Positions 9,217-17,627 of a DNA stretch of 64,000 bases are shown here, in pieces. The notes beneath the pieces are model-generated. The model worked only from the letters and a program-made list of their open reading frames with translations, had not been told where the DNA came from and made no database searches. Both the position numbers and the translations under genes were made by a program. Source of the DNA: Clostridiaceae bacterium (GTDB lineage: Bacteria > Bacillota > Clostridia > Peptostreptococcales > Natronincolaceae). Numbering within the stretch: position 1 is the first letter of the stretch; each line of letters starts with the position of its first letter. The DNA lies in the NCBI GenBank assembly GCA_020832135.1, contig JAFIFG010000045.1, positions 62,001 through 126,000 on the forward strand. The letters run 5' to 3'.

Positions 9217-9429
9217 ATGGTTATTTCAAACACAGATAAGGAGTTAAAGATAATAGAAAAATGGTGTAAAGGCTGTGGTATTTGTGTGGAATTCTGTCCG
9301 AAAGACGTGCTAGAGGTATTAGATGAAACTATTTTCATCAGAGACCTTGAAAATTGTATAAAATGTGGATTCTGTGAACTGAGATGTCCAGATTATGCAA
9401 TTTATCTAGAGGGGGATAGCAATGAATAA
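9217..9429 (+). CDS. korD: 2-oxoacid:ferredoxin oxidoreductase delta subunit (2[4Fe-4S] ferredoxin-like)
   Basis: 70-residue iron-sulfur subunit that passes electrons from the catalytic subunits to ferredoxin. Two classic CxxCxxCxxxCP clusters are visible: CKGCGICVEFCP (about residues 17-28) and CIKCGFCELRCP (about residues 48-59). It is the first gene of a korDABC operon and its end overlaps korA by 8 nt, indicating translational coupling. ATG 9217 follows AGAGGGGGA. The 179-nt upstream gap contains no structure I can assign, only AT-rich sequence where a promoter probably lies. Confidence 0.93.
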   Translation: MVISNTDKELKIIEKWCKGCGICVEFCPKDVLEVLDETIFIRDLENCIKCGFCELRCPDYAIYLEGDSNE

Positions 9430-10564
9430 AAGACAAATAAAGTTAATGCAAGGAAATGAAGCTTGTGTAGAAGGAGCACTAGCAGCGGGTATTAAATTTT
9501 ATGCTGGTTATCCTATAACTCCATCTACTGAAATAGCAGAACTGTGTGCTGAAAAACTTCCACAAGTAGGTGGTAAGTTTATACAAATGGAAGATGAAAT
9601 AGCTGGAATAGCAGCAACCATAGGAGGTTCTTTAACTGGCTTAAAATCAATGACTGCTACAAGTGGTCCAGGTTTCTCTCTTAAACAAGAAAACATAGGG
9701 TATGCTGCTTTAGCAGAAATTCCATGTGTTATCGTTAATGTGCAAAGAGCTGGTCCAAGTACAGGTTTGCCAACAGCCCCTTCGCAAGGAGATATTATGC
9801 AGGCTAAATGGGGAACTCATGGTGATCATCCTGTTATAGCACTATCCCCTACTTCCGTAAGAGAAACTTATGATCTAACCATAAAAGCCTTCAATTTTTC
9901 AGAAAAATATAGAACTCCTGTAATATTACTATTAGATGAAATTATAGGTCATATGAGAGAAAAAGTAGAAATACCCAACAGTGATGAAATAGAGATAATA
10001 GATCGACTAAAACCAAGTGTTGAAGATGCTGACGAGTATATGGCATATAAACCTAAAAAAGGAGAGCTAGTTCCTCCTATGGCTGCATTTGGAGAAGGTT
10101 TCAATTTCCATGTTACTGGACTTATGCACGATGATTTTGGTTTTCCAACAAATGATGCAAACATATCTGATCAACTTTTGAGAAGAATTATGAAAAAAAT
10201 TGATAATAATGTTAATGATATAACAATGTATGAAGAAGAATTTATGGAAGATGCAGAATTTCTAGTTTTGGCTTATGGTGGGACCTACAGATCGGCAAGA
10301 AGTGCTGTTAAAAAGGCTAGGTTATTAGGATATAAAGTAGGATTATTTAAAGCTCTAACTATATGGCCATTTCCTGAAAAGAGGATAAGAGAAATATCTA
10401 ATAAGATTAAAAAAATATTAGTACCGGAAATGAACTTAGGTCAGTATGTTCTAGAAGTTGAACGAGTAGTTAAAAATGAAAGTGAAGTTCATCATTTAGG
10501 TAAAGTAAACGGAGAGGCTATAACTCCTGAAGAAATTTTAAGCAAAATTAGGGAGGTTCTATAA
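9422..10564 (+). CDS. korA: 2-oxoglutarate:ferredoxin oxidoreductase alpha subunit
   Basis: Alpha subunit of a CoA-acylating 2-oxoacid oxidoreductase, 380 residues. It contains the pyrimidine-binding and domain II regions of the family: GNEACVEGALAAG, the YPITPSTEIAE motif, MEDEIAGIAATIGGSLTG and TSGPGFSL, with a C-terminal transketolase-C-like domain (LAYGGTYRSARSAV to KALTIWPFPE). Subunit lengths and order (D, A, B, C) fit KorDABC, i.e. 2-oxoglutarate to succinyl-CoA with reduced ferredoxin, feeding glutamate and TCA intermediates in anaerobes. A branched-chain 2-oxoacid (VOR) substrate cannot be excluded. Confidence 0.9.
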   Translation: MNKRQIKLMQGNEACVEGALAAGIKFYAGYPITPSTEIAELCAEKLPQVGGKFIQMEDEIAGIAATIGGSLTGLKSMTATSGPGFSLKQENIGYAALAEIPCVIVNVQRAGPSTGLPTAPSQGDIMQAKWGTHGDHPVIALSPTSVRETYDLTIKAFNFSEKYRTPVILLLDEIIGHMREKVEIPNSDEIEIIDRLKPSVEDADEYMAYKPKKGELVPPMAAFGEGFNFHVTGLMHDDFGFPTNDANISDQLLRRIMKKIDNNVNDITMYEEEFMEDAEFLVLAYGGTYRSARSAVKKARLLGYKVGLFKALTIWPFPEKRIREISNKIKKILVPEMNLGQYVLEVERVVKNESEVHHLGKVNGEAITPEEILSKIREVL

Positions 10565-10565
10565 C

Positions 10566-11396
10566 ATGAATACTGGTAGCCAATTAATAAAAAATAATTT
10601 TAGAGTAGAAAAATTACCCCATATATGGTGTCCAGGGTGTGGGCATGGAATATTAATGAGGGCAGTTACAGAAGCAATTGAAAATTTAAACCTAGATAAA
10701 AAAAAGGTTTGTATTGTATCTGGGATTGGTTGTTCCTCTAGGGCTCCAGGATATATGGACTTCAACACATTACATACTACACATGGAAGAGCATTAGCTT
10801 TTGCTACGGGAATAAAGCTTGCAAAGCCTGAATTAAAAGTTATTGTTATAACAGGAGATGGTGACTGTACAGCTATAGGTGGAAATCACCTTATTCATGC
10901 TGCTAGAAGAAATATTGACATTACAACAATAGTGTTTAATAATAATATATATGGCATGACTGGTGGTCAATACTCACCAACTACTCCTAAAAATGAGTTT
11001 GGTACAACAGCACCCTTTGGTAATATAGACAAAGCTTTTGATGTATGTAAGTTAGCAGATGGAGCTGGAGCCACTTATGTTGCTAGAGGAACTGCTTATC
11101 ATGTAAAACAATTAATTAAATTAGTTGAAAAGGGGATTAATAATAAAGGGTTTTCATTAATTGATGCTATTAGTATTTGTCCTACCTATTACGGTAGAAA
11201 AAATAAAAAAGGTTTAGCTGTAGATATGATGAATTATCTAAAAGATAATGCTGTAGATGTTAAAGCGGTAAAGAAATTTCAAAAAGAAATATTAGAGGAT
11301 AAATTTGTTATAGGTGAATTTAAAAACACAACAGAACCTGAATATACAGATGAATACAATAAGATTCTAGAAAAGGTTAAACATCTACACAAGTAA
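10566..11396 (+). CDS. korB: 2-oxoglutarate:ferredoxin oxidoreductase beta subunit (TPP-binding)
   Basis: Thiamine pyrophosphate subunit, 276 residues. The N-terminal WCPGCGHGILMRAV carries cysteines conserved in the family. The TPP/Mg motif is GDGDCTAIGGNHLIHAARRN followed by FNNNIYGMTGGQ, the standard GDG-x(about 25)-NN signature. The gene begins 1 nt after korA ends, so the two are translationally coupled. The ATG has GGGAGG of the korA 3' end as ribosome site. Confidence 0.93.
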   Translation: MNTGSQLIKNNFRVEKLPHIWCPGCGHGILMRAVTEAIENLNLDKKKVCIVSGIGCSSRAPGYMDFNTLHTTHGRALAFATGIKLAKPELKVIVITGDGDCTAIGGNHLIHAARRNIDITTIVFNNNIYGMTGGQYSPTTPKNEFGTTAPFGNIDKAFDVCKLADGAGATYVARGTAYHVKQLIKLVEKGINNKGFSLIDAISICPTYYGRKNKKGLAVDMMNYLKDNAVDVKAVKKFQKEILEDKFVIGEFKNTTEPEYTDEYNKILEKVKHLHK

Positions 11397-11425
11397 TAAA
11401 CAACAAAACCAAAAGGGGAGATATT

Positions 11426-11989
11426 ATGGTGAGCCGGAAAGAAATTAGACTCAGTGGTTCGGGGGGGCAAGGCTTAATTTTAGGTGGAATTATTTTGGCA
11501 GAAGCAGCTATTCTAGATGGAAATAATGCTGTACAGTCTCAATCCTATGGTCCTGAAGCTAGAGGTGGAGCTAGTAAAGCAGAAGTAATTGTTAGTAGCA
11601 AAGCGATAGACTATCCTAAGGTAGAAAAGGCTGATGTGTTGTTGGCTCTGACACAAATTGCATATAATAAATATATTAATACCCTTGATAGTAATGGTAT
11701 TTTAATAATTGATTCAACAATAGAACATGATCATAATAGAAATATTCATAAGGTGATACAAGCACCTATCTTATCCATAGCCTCTAATAAAGTAGGTAGG
11801 GCTATGGTGGCTAATATTGTAGCTATTGGTTTGATTCAGCAACTAACCAACGTTGTTACTAAAAACTCTCTTGAAACAGCAGTTCTTAATAGAGTACCTA
11901 AGGGAACTGAGAAATTAAACAAATCCGCACTATTAGAAGGATATCAATTAGCTAAAAATAAATATTATTTAGAAGCAGCTAGTGTATAA
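11426..11989 (+). CDS. korC: 2-oxoglutarate:ferredoxin oxidoreductase gamma subunit
   Basis: 187-residue gamma subunit (POR gamma domain). The N-terminal glycine-rich GSGGQGLILGGIILAEAA and SYGPEARGGASKAEVIVS segments are diagnostic. It completes the korDABC operon. The start is ATG 11426 after AAGGGGAG; the next codon is GTG, also possible. The RpiR regulator begins 35 nt downstream with no terminator between, so it may be read through from the kor promoter. Confidence 0.92.
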   Translation: MVSRKEIRLSGSGGQGLILGGIILAEAAILDGNNAVQSQSYGPEARGGASKAEVIVSSKAIDYPKVEKADVLLALTQIAYNKYINTLDSNGILIIDSTIEHDHNRNIHKVIQAPILSIASNKVGRAMVANIVAIGLIQQLTNVVTKNSLETAVLNRVPKGTEKLNKSALLEGYQLAKNKYYLEAASV

Positions 11990-12024
11990 AACATTTTAAA
12001 ATAAAGCATAGGTGAGATGATAAC

Positions 12025-12891
12025 ATGATAGAAGATAAAAAAGATTTAATAGAAGAAATTAAGAGTAAGTTTTCAAGGTTTAGTAAAGGTCAAAAACTTA
12101 TTGGACAATATATTATCGATTATTATGATAAGGCAGCCTTTATGACAGCTTCGAAGATAGCAGAAAATGTAGGTGTAAGTGAATCAACTGTAGTTAGATT
12201 CGCCAATGCATTAGGTTTTGATGGCTACCCGGAACTACAAAGAGGTTTGCAAGATATTATAAAAGTTAAACTAACTACTGTTCAAAGGGTTGAAATGGCA
12301 AGAGACTACTCAAGTGAAGAAATGATTCTTAAAAAAATGTTCAAATCTGATATCGAAAACATTCGTTACACACAAGAAAACATGAATTTTCAAGAATTTC
12401 AAGATGTTGTTGATAAAATACTAACGGCTGAAAAAATATATATTGTAGGACTTCGCAGTTCTACCGCTTTAGCACAATATCTAGGCTTTTACTTAAATCT
12501 GATTTTAGATAATGTCAAAGTAGTAGGGTATGGAATTAGTGATATATTTGAACAAATGTTAAGGGTATCTGAGAAGGATTTAGTCATAGGTATTAGTTTT
12601 CCTAGGTATTCTAATAGGACAGTAGAAGTTATGAAATATGCAAAAGAACAAAATGCAACTCTCGTTGCCATTACAGACAGTTTCATGTCTCCAATATACG
12701 ATATTTCAACTCATCGTTTAACAGCTAAAAGCAATATGGCATCGTTTGTAGATTCACTTGTTGCTCCATTGAGCTTAATAAATGCATTGATTATATCAGT
12801 AGGTATGAAGGAGAAGGAAGAAATAACACATTATTTCAATAGACTAGAAGGTTTATGGGACAAATACAATGTTTATGATAAGGATCGATAA
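12025..12891 (+). CDS. MurR/RpiR-family transcriptional regulator
   Basis: 288 residues. The N-terminal HTH_6 domain (about residues 1-75, with VGVSESTVVRFANALGFDGYPELQ as the recognition region) is followed by a SIS sugar-phosphate binding domain (about residues 125-260, starting IYIVGLRSSTALAQYLG). RpiR regulators respond to phosphosugars. No sugar genes are nearby; the only upstream partner is korDABC, so it may control that operon or a distant one. ATG 12025 follows GGTGAGATGAT. A strong terminator follows. Confidence 0.88.
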   Translation: MIEDKKDLIEEIKSKFSRFSKGQKLIGQYIIDYYDKAAFMTASKIAENVGVSESTVVRFANALGFDGYPELQRGLQDIIKVKLTTVQRVEMARDYSSEEMILKKMFKSDIENIRYTQENMNFQEFQDVVDKILTAEKIYIVGLRSSTALAQYLGFYLNLILDNVKVVGYGISDIFEQMLRVSEKDLVIGISFPRYSNRTVEVMKYAKEQNATLVAITDSFMSPIYDISTHRLTAKSNMASFVDSLVAPLSLINALIISVGMKEKEEITHYFNRLEGLWDKYNVYDKDR

Positions 12892-12906
12892 AGTAAGAGG
12901 TAATAC

Positions 12907-12946
12907 AAGCAGGGTATCTATTTAATAGGTATTCTGCTTTTTTCTT
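12907..12946 (+). terminator. Intrinsic terminator of the kor-rpiR region
   Basis: 14-bp stem with three G-T wobbles (12907-12920 with 12926-12939), 5-nt loop, followed by a T-run. Confidence 0.85.
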
Positions 12947-13061
12947 AATTAATTATAAATATAAAATCATGTGCACTTTTAAAAAAGAGTTTAATACTAA
13001 TAGTAATAATTCTATGCTATTATGCAAATAAATAATTAAAATTACTTGAGGAGTAATGAAT

Positions 13062-13709
13062 ATGAAAAAACTATACATAGTAAGACATGGTGAAACCACT
13101 TGGAATATCGAAGGAAAAACACAAGGTGTTCAGGATTCGAAGTTAACTAATAAAGGGTTTCTACAAGCTAAACTATTGGGAGAAAGGCTATTAAAAGAAA
13201 ATATAGAAGTTATATACTCTAGCAACCTACTCAGAGCAAAATCTACAACATCAATTATAAGCAACATAATAAAGGTGCCCTACAGTTATGAAAGTAGCTT
13301 AGGTGAAATGAATTTTGGAGACTGGGAGGGGTTAACAATTAGTCAAATAAAAAGCAAATACCCTTTAGCATTTAAAAAGTGGCAGGATGCACCGCAAAGA
13401 GCCTATATACCAAAAGGAGAGAGGTTAAAACAAGCTCAAGATAGAGCTGTTAATTTCATCAAAAGAAACCTCTATAATTCTAAAGAAGATAATGTTTTAA
13501 TTATAAGCCATAGTACTATTATTAAGTTAATATTACTGCATGTTTTAAATATGGATTTATGTAATTACTATAAGCTTAAGCAAGATAATTGCAGTATAAA
13601 TATAGTTGATTTTAGAGATTATGGTCCAGTATTAATCAAGTATAACGATACTTGTTATATGGATACAGTCAAAGAAGGTGAGGAGAATAAAAAACTCCTC
13701 CATAGATAA
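13062..13709 (+). CDS. Histidine phosphatase superfamily protein
   Basis: 215 residues. The phosphohistidine motif VRHGETTWN sits at the N-terminus, ERLLKENIEVIYSSNLLRA holds the second active-site arginine, GEMNFGDWEGL the conserved acidic part, and VLIISHSTIIK the second catalytic histidine. The layout matches cofactor-dependent phosphoglycerate mutase-like phosphatases, which include alpha-ribazole phosphatase (CobC); no cobalamin genes are near, so the substrate is unknown. ATG 13062 is chosen over ATG 13056 because it lies 7 nt from GAGGAG, while 13056 is only 1 nt from it. Confidence 0.85.
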   Translation: MKKLYIVRHGETTWNIEGKTQGVQDSKLTNKGFLQAKLLGERLLKENIEVIYSSNLLRAKSTTSIISNIIKVPYSYESSLGEMNFGDWEGLTISQIKSKYPLAFKKWQDAPQRAYIPKGERLKQAQDRAVNFIKRNLYNSKEDNVLIISHSTIIKLILLHVLNMDLCNYYKLKQDNCSINIVDFRDYGPVLIKYNDTCYMDTVKEGEENKKLLHR

Positions 13710-13877
13710 TATGATTAATTATCACCATTATGAAAATTTATAAATTTTTATTAATGGAGGAAAATATAAAAGTTTTGGTAATGAAACAAACTAAAATATA
13801 AATTCCCCTAATTTAAATCAGAATATCGTAGTACATAAAACCTGAAAGCTTTATGTGAAATTCGCATTTAACAGCAC

Positions 13878-13906
13878 TTGAGTAATGTTAAAAATTAATG
13901 TATAAT
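13878..13906 (+). promoter_or_regulatory. cmk: Sigma-A promoter upstream of cmk
   Basis: TTGAGT at 13878-13883, exactly 17 nt, then TATAAT at 13901-13906. This is the best promoter match I found in the 285-nt gap before cmk. The rest of that gap (13710-13877) shows nothing I can assign. Confidence 0.65.
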
Positions 13907-13941
13907 TTCTATAGTGTGATAAGATATAGCGAATTAACTTC

Positions 13942-13974
13942 ATATAAAGACCACCCCTATTGGTGGTTTATATA
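13942..13974 (+). other. 5'-leader hairpin before cmk
   Basis: ACCACC (13950-13955) pairs with GGTGGT (13962-13967), extended by ATATAA/TTATAT with a small bulge, and followed by an AT-rich run. It lies between the cmk promoter and the ribosome site (AGGAGG at 13982). It could be a weak terminator or attenuator, or only a stabilising leader hairpin. Confidence 0.4.
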
Positions 13975-13994
13975 ATTTAATAGGAGGAATATAA

Positions 13995-14660
13995 TTGAAA
14001 AATCTACAAATAGCCATAGACGGTCCTGCAGGTGCTGGCAAGAGTACTATTGCTAAAAGATTAGCTGAGAGTCTTCAAATAACATATATAGATACTGGAG
14101 CTATGTATAGAGCTCTTACTCTTAAGGCTTTAAAAGAAAAAATCGATGTGGAAGATACTGAAAAAATAATAAAATTAGCCCAAAAAACCAATATAGTATT
14201 TTCTAAAAATATAGTTTACATTGACAATTCTTCTGTAGAGGAAGAAATAAGAAGTTATGAAGTTACTGAAAATGTTTCTTATATTGCTAAAATTCCAGAG
14301 GTTAGAAGGATACTAATGAAATTACAAAAGAAAATGGCAGAAAATGATAATGTTGTTATGGATGGTAGAGATATAGGCACACATGTATTGCCAAATGCAT
14401 CTATTAAAATATTTTTAACGGCTTCTGTTGAAGAAAGAGCACAAAGGAGATATTATCAACTTTTAGAGAAGGGACATAAGATAAACCTTAAGGAAATTGA
14501 AAATTCAATTGAAGAAAGAGATAAAATAGATAGTGAAAGAAAATATGCACCCTTAGTGCAAGCGGAGGATGCAATAATTTTAGATACAACAGGATTGACT
14601 ATTGATGAAGTGGTGAAAAAAATTATAAACTTAATAAATAAAGTTAATATTGTGGAATAA
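13995..14660 (+). CDS. cmk: Cytidylate kinase
   Basis: Phosphorylates CMP and dCMP with ATP in pyrimidine salvage. 221 residues. P-loop IDGPAGAGKSTIAKRLAE at residues 8-25; DTGAMYRALTLKA and MDGRDIGTHVLPNASIKIFLTA are family hallmarks. Start is TTG 13995, 5 nt after AGGAGGAATA. It leads the cmk-ispH-rpsA order that is common in Clostridia, although here a 109-nt gap separates it from ispH. Confidence 0.96.
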   Translation: MKNLQIAIDGPAGAGKSTIAKRLAESLQITYIDTGAMYRALTLKALKEKIDVEDTEKIIKLAQKTNIVFSKNIVYIDNSSVEEEIRSYEVTENVSYIAKIPEVRRILMKLQKKMAENDNVVMDGRDIGTHVLPNASIKIFLTASVEERAQRRYYQLLEKGHKINLKEIENSIEERDKIDSERKYAPLVQAEDAIILDTTGLTIDEVVKKIINLINKVNIVE

Positions 14661-14769
14661 TAAGAGCAGTTACATAAAAAAATAAGCTTAATAAAGAAGG
14701 ATTTTTTTATATTATATAGAATTTGTAATAGATTATTCTATAAAGAAGTGCCTAATTAGGAGGTAAATT

Positions 14770-15612
14770 ATGGAGGTAATTTTGGCAGATAACTCAGGGT
14801 TTTGTTTTGGTGTAGAAAAAGCCATGAATACTACCTTTAAAGAAATTAATAGTAATCAAGATAAAAAAAATATACTTTCTCTTGGACCACTGATTCATAA
14901 TAAACAAGTAGTAGAAGAGCTAGAGGATAAAGGTGTAAAGGTTATTGATAATCTGGAAGAAATACCTAACGGATCAGTAATCATCAGGTCCCATGGTGTG
15001 CCCGAAAAAATATACGAAGTAGCCAAAAGTAAAAAACTTAATGTTATCGATACCACCTGTCCGTTTGTTCGAAGAATACAAAAAATTGTAAAAGATTATC
15101 ATACAAAAGGCTATGAAATCGTTATTATTGGCAATCCAAAGCATCCAGAAGTAATAGGGATTAATGGATGGTGTGATAATAAGGCCACAGTCATAAAAGA
15201 AGAAGAAGATATCAATAAAATGCATAGAGTTGATAAGTTATGTATAGTAGTGCAGACGACTATGTCAGTCTCTCATTTTATAAAGATAAGTCAAGAGTTA
15301 GAAAATTATGCTGATGAAGTCATAAAATTCAATACCATTTGCTTAGCAACTAAAGAAAGACAAAAATCAGCTAGAAGTTTAGCTGAAAAGGTTGATGCTA
15401 TGATTGTCATAGGTGGATATCATAGCTCTAATACACAAAAACTAGTGTCTATATGTAAAGAAATAAAACCAAATTCAACTTATCATGTAGAAACAAAAGA
15501 AAATCTACCTATTGAACTTTTAAAATGTTATAATATTGTAGGAGTTACAGCTGGTGCATCTACACCTAAGTGGATTATTAATGAAATTGTAAAAAAATTA
15601 AATAGTATATAA
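14770..15612 (+). CDS. ispH: 4-hydroxy-3-methylbut-2-enyl diphosphate reductase
   Basis: Last step of the MEP isoprenoid pathway; reduces HMBPP to IPP and DMAPP with an iron-sulfur cluster. 280 residues. The three cluster cysteines are seen in NSGFCFGVEKAM (near residue 13), DTTCPFVRRIQ (near 97) and FNTICLATKERQ (near 192). RSHG and GNPKHPEV segments are also conserved. ATG 14770 follows TAGGAGGTAAAT. rpsA starts 21 nt downstream; in some Clostridia the two are fused into one IspH-S1 protein, but here they are clearly separate with an own ribosome site. Confidence 0.96.
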   Translation: MEVILADNSGFCFGVEKAMNTTFKEINSNQDKKNILSLGPLIHNKQVVEELEDKGVKVIDNLEEIPNGSVIIRSHGVPEKIYEVAKSKKLNVIDTTCPFVRRIQKIVKDYHTKGYEIVIIGNPKHPEVIGINGWCDNKATVIKEEEDINKMHRVDKLCIVVQTTMSVSHFIKISQELENYADEVIKFNTICLATKERQKSARSLAEKVDAMIVIGGYHSSNTQKLVSICKEIKPNSTYHVETKENLPIELLKCYNIVGVTAGASTPKWIINEIVKKLNSI

Positions 15613-15633
15613 TTATTTCAAGGAGGCTAACTT

Positions 15634-16797
15634 ATGAATAATGAAATGGAAAACTTAATGGAGGAAATAGAAAAATCTATGGTTCAGTTACATAGAGGTG
15701 ATATAGTAACGGGAAAGGTAATCAATGTTACTGATAATGAAATTATTGTTAACGTAGGCTATAAAGCTGATGGAATTATCCCCAGAACTGAAATTTCAAA
15801 TGATACTTCTATAAATCCTCGTGAAATAGTACAAAAAGATGACGAGATTAAAGTATACGTAGTAAAAGTAGATGATGGTGAAGGTAATGTACTATTATCT
15901 AAGAAGAAAGTAGATGCTGAAAAAGGATGGCAAGATTTAGAAAAAATTAATGAGACAGAATCTTTATTAGAGGCCAAAGTAACAGATATGGTTAAAGGAG
16001 GGGTAGTTGCTGTAGCAAGAGGAATTAGATGTTTTATTCCTGCAAGCCAATTATCCAATAGGTATGTAGATGATTTAAGTACATTTGTTGGAAAAACATT
16101 TAATACTAGAATTATTGAATTTGATCCAAAAAGAAATAAAGTAGTATTATCTAGAAAAAAAGTACTTCAAGAAGAACAGAAAGAAAAGAAAAATGAAATT
16201 TTTGCAGATTTACAAAAAGGACAACAACTAAAAGGTGAAGTTAAACAAATAACTAATTTTGGTGCTTTCATTGATATAGGAGGAGTAGATGGATTAGCAC
16301 ATATATCAGAATTATCCTGGGGAAGAGTTAATCATCCATCTGAAGTACTAGAAACAGGTGATATCGTTAAAGTAGAAGTATTAGATTTTGATAAATCCTC
16401 TGGCAAAATATCTCTTAGTATTAAAAATACTCAATCACAACCATGGAAAAATATAGAGGAAAATTATAAAATTGGCGATGTCATTATAGGAAGAGTAGTA
16501 AAACTAGTGGACTTTGGTGCATTTGTAGAAATAGAGCCAGGTTTAGATGGATTGGTACATATTTCTCAAATTAGTGATAAGCATATAACTAAGCCATCAG
16601 AGGAATTGACTGTTGATCAAAAGGTTAACGTCAAAATATTAGACATTAATAAAGAAGAGAAACGTTTAAGTTTAAGCATAATAGCTGCAAAAGAAAAACA
16701 AAATGAAAAAGAAGAACCTACGAATTATAGGACAGATGAAGATGCTGTAACAATTGGAGATGTTATAAATACATCTAATGAAAATAAAGAGTCTTAG
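15634..16797 (+). CDS. rpsA: S1 RNA-binding domain protein (ribosomal protein S1 homologue)
   Basis: 387 residues with four S1 repeats: about 17-86 (DIVTGKVINVTDNEIIV), 103-168 (LLEAKVTDMVKGG), 185-253 (GEVKQITNFGAFIDIGGVDGLAHISEL) and 270-340 (GRVVKLVDFGAFVEIEPGLDGLVHIS). The last two are the most canonical. The short acidic C-terminal tail is typical of four-repeat Firmicute forms, which bind mRNA less centrally than six-repeat E. coli S1. ATG 15634 follows AAGGAGGCTAAC. The 3' end of the gene forms part of the terminator stem. Confidence 0.92.
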   Translation: MNNEMENLMEEIEKSMVQLHRGDIVTGKVINVTDNEIIVNVGYKADGIIPRTEISNDTSINPREIVQKDDEIKVYVVKVDDGEGNVLLSKKKVDAEKGWQDLEKINETESLLEAKVTDMVKGGVVAVARGIRCFIPASQLSNRYVDDLSTFVGKTFNTRIIEFDPKRNKVVLSRKKVLQEEQKEKKNEIFADLQKGQQLKGEVKQITNFGAFIDIGGVDGLAHISELSWGRVNHPSEVLETGDIVKVEVLDFDKSSGKISLSIKNTQSQPWKNIEENYKIGDVIIGRVVKLVDFGAFVEIEPGLDGLVHISQISDKHITKPSEELTVDQKVNVKILDINKEEKRLSLSIIAAKEKQNEKEEPTNYRTDEDAVTIGDVINTSNENKES

Positions 16798-16811
16798 ACT
16801 CTTTATTTTTT
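16781..16811 (+). terminator. Intrinsic terminator overlapping the rpsA stop codon
   Basis: 13-bp stem (16781-16793 with 16797-16809), only a 3-nt loop containing part of the TAG stop, and a T6 tail. Translation to the stop would disturb the stem. Confidence 0.8.
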
Positions 16812-16830
16812 GCAATAAGGGGGAGATAAT

Positions 16831-17604
16831 ATGGAAGGATATTCTATTTTTAAAGAAAAAATATATAAGATGATAGGAATAGATTTATCTTGTTATAAAG
16901 AAAGACAAATGAAAAGGAGAATAGAATCTCTAATAACTCGTAATGCTTTTGATTCTTATGCAAAATATTATGATGCAATAAATAAAGACACTAAATTATT
17001 ACAAGAATTTATTAATTATCTAACTATCAATGTATCAGAATTTTATCGTAATCTTCAACAATGGGAAACTTTAGAAAAAGAAATATTACCTAAATTAATT
17101 GTAAAAAATACTAAATTAAAGATTTGGAGTGCTGCTTGTTCAACTGGAGATGAACCTTACTCTTTAGTTATGTTATTATCTAAATTCTTTCCTTTAAATC
17201 ACATTGATGTATTAGCAACTGATATTGATAAAGAAGCCATTAACAAAGCGAATATAGGTCTGTATACAAAGAAAAGTATTGAAAATTTACCACAGGAGTT
17301 TATTAATAAATATTTTAGCAAGGTGAGTAATAGCTATAAAATCTCTGATGAAATTAAATCAAGAGTTGTTTTTAAACAACTTAATCTTTTAGAGGATAAA
17401 TATCCTGATAATTGCGACTTAATTATATGTAGAAACGTTATGATTTATTTTACTGAAGAAACAAAAAGTAAAATGTATCATAAATTTCATGATTCGTTAA
17501 ATAATAATGGTGTACTATTTGTTGGTAGCACAGAACAAATTATCTTACCACACCGTTATAAACTTACACCTATTAAAACATTTTTTTATGAAAAAATGTT
17601 TTAA
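16831..17604 (+). CDS. cheR: CheR-type protein-glutamate methyltransferase
   Basis: SAM-dependent methyltransferase that methylates glutamates of chemoreceptors. 257 residues. The N-terminal CheR_N helix domain (about 1-70) ends in the NVSEFYRNLQQWE motif; the SAM fold shows IWSAACSTGDEPYSLVMLL (about 90-110), LATDIDKEAINKA and LIICRNVMIYF. ATG 16831 follows AAGGGGGAGATAAT. It stands alone between rpsA and the peptidases, with no receptor, cheB, cheA or flagellar gene in the window. Confidence 0.92.
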   Translation: MEGYSIFKEKIYKMIGIDLSCYKERQMKRRIESLITRNAFDSYAKYYDAINKDTKLLQEFINYLTINVSEFYRNLQQWETLEKEILPKLIVKNTKLKIWSAACSTGDEPYSLVMLLSKFFPLNHIDVLATDIDKEAINKANIGLYTKKSIENLPQEFINKYFSKVSNSYKISDEIKSRVVFKQLNLLEDKYPDNCDLIICRNVMIYFTEETKSKMYHKFHDSLNNNGVLFVGSTEQIILPHRYKLTPIKTFFYEKMF

Positions 17605-17627
17605 ATTCCAATGAAAGGATGCTACAT

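Noticed and set aside
15759-16058. 99-residue minus-strand ORF inside rpsA
   Set aside because: Shadow of the S1-repeat coding sequence, without start signals.
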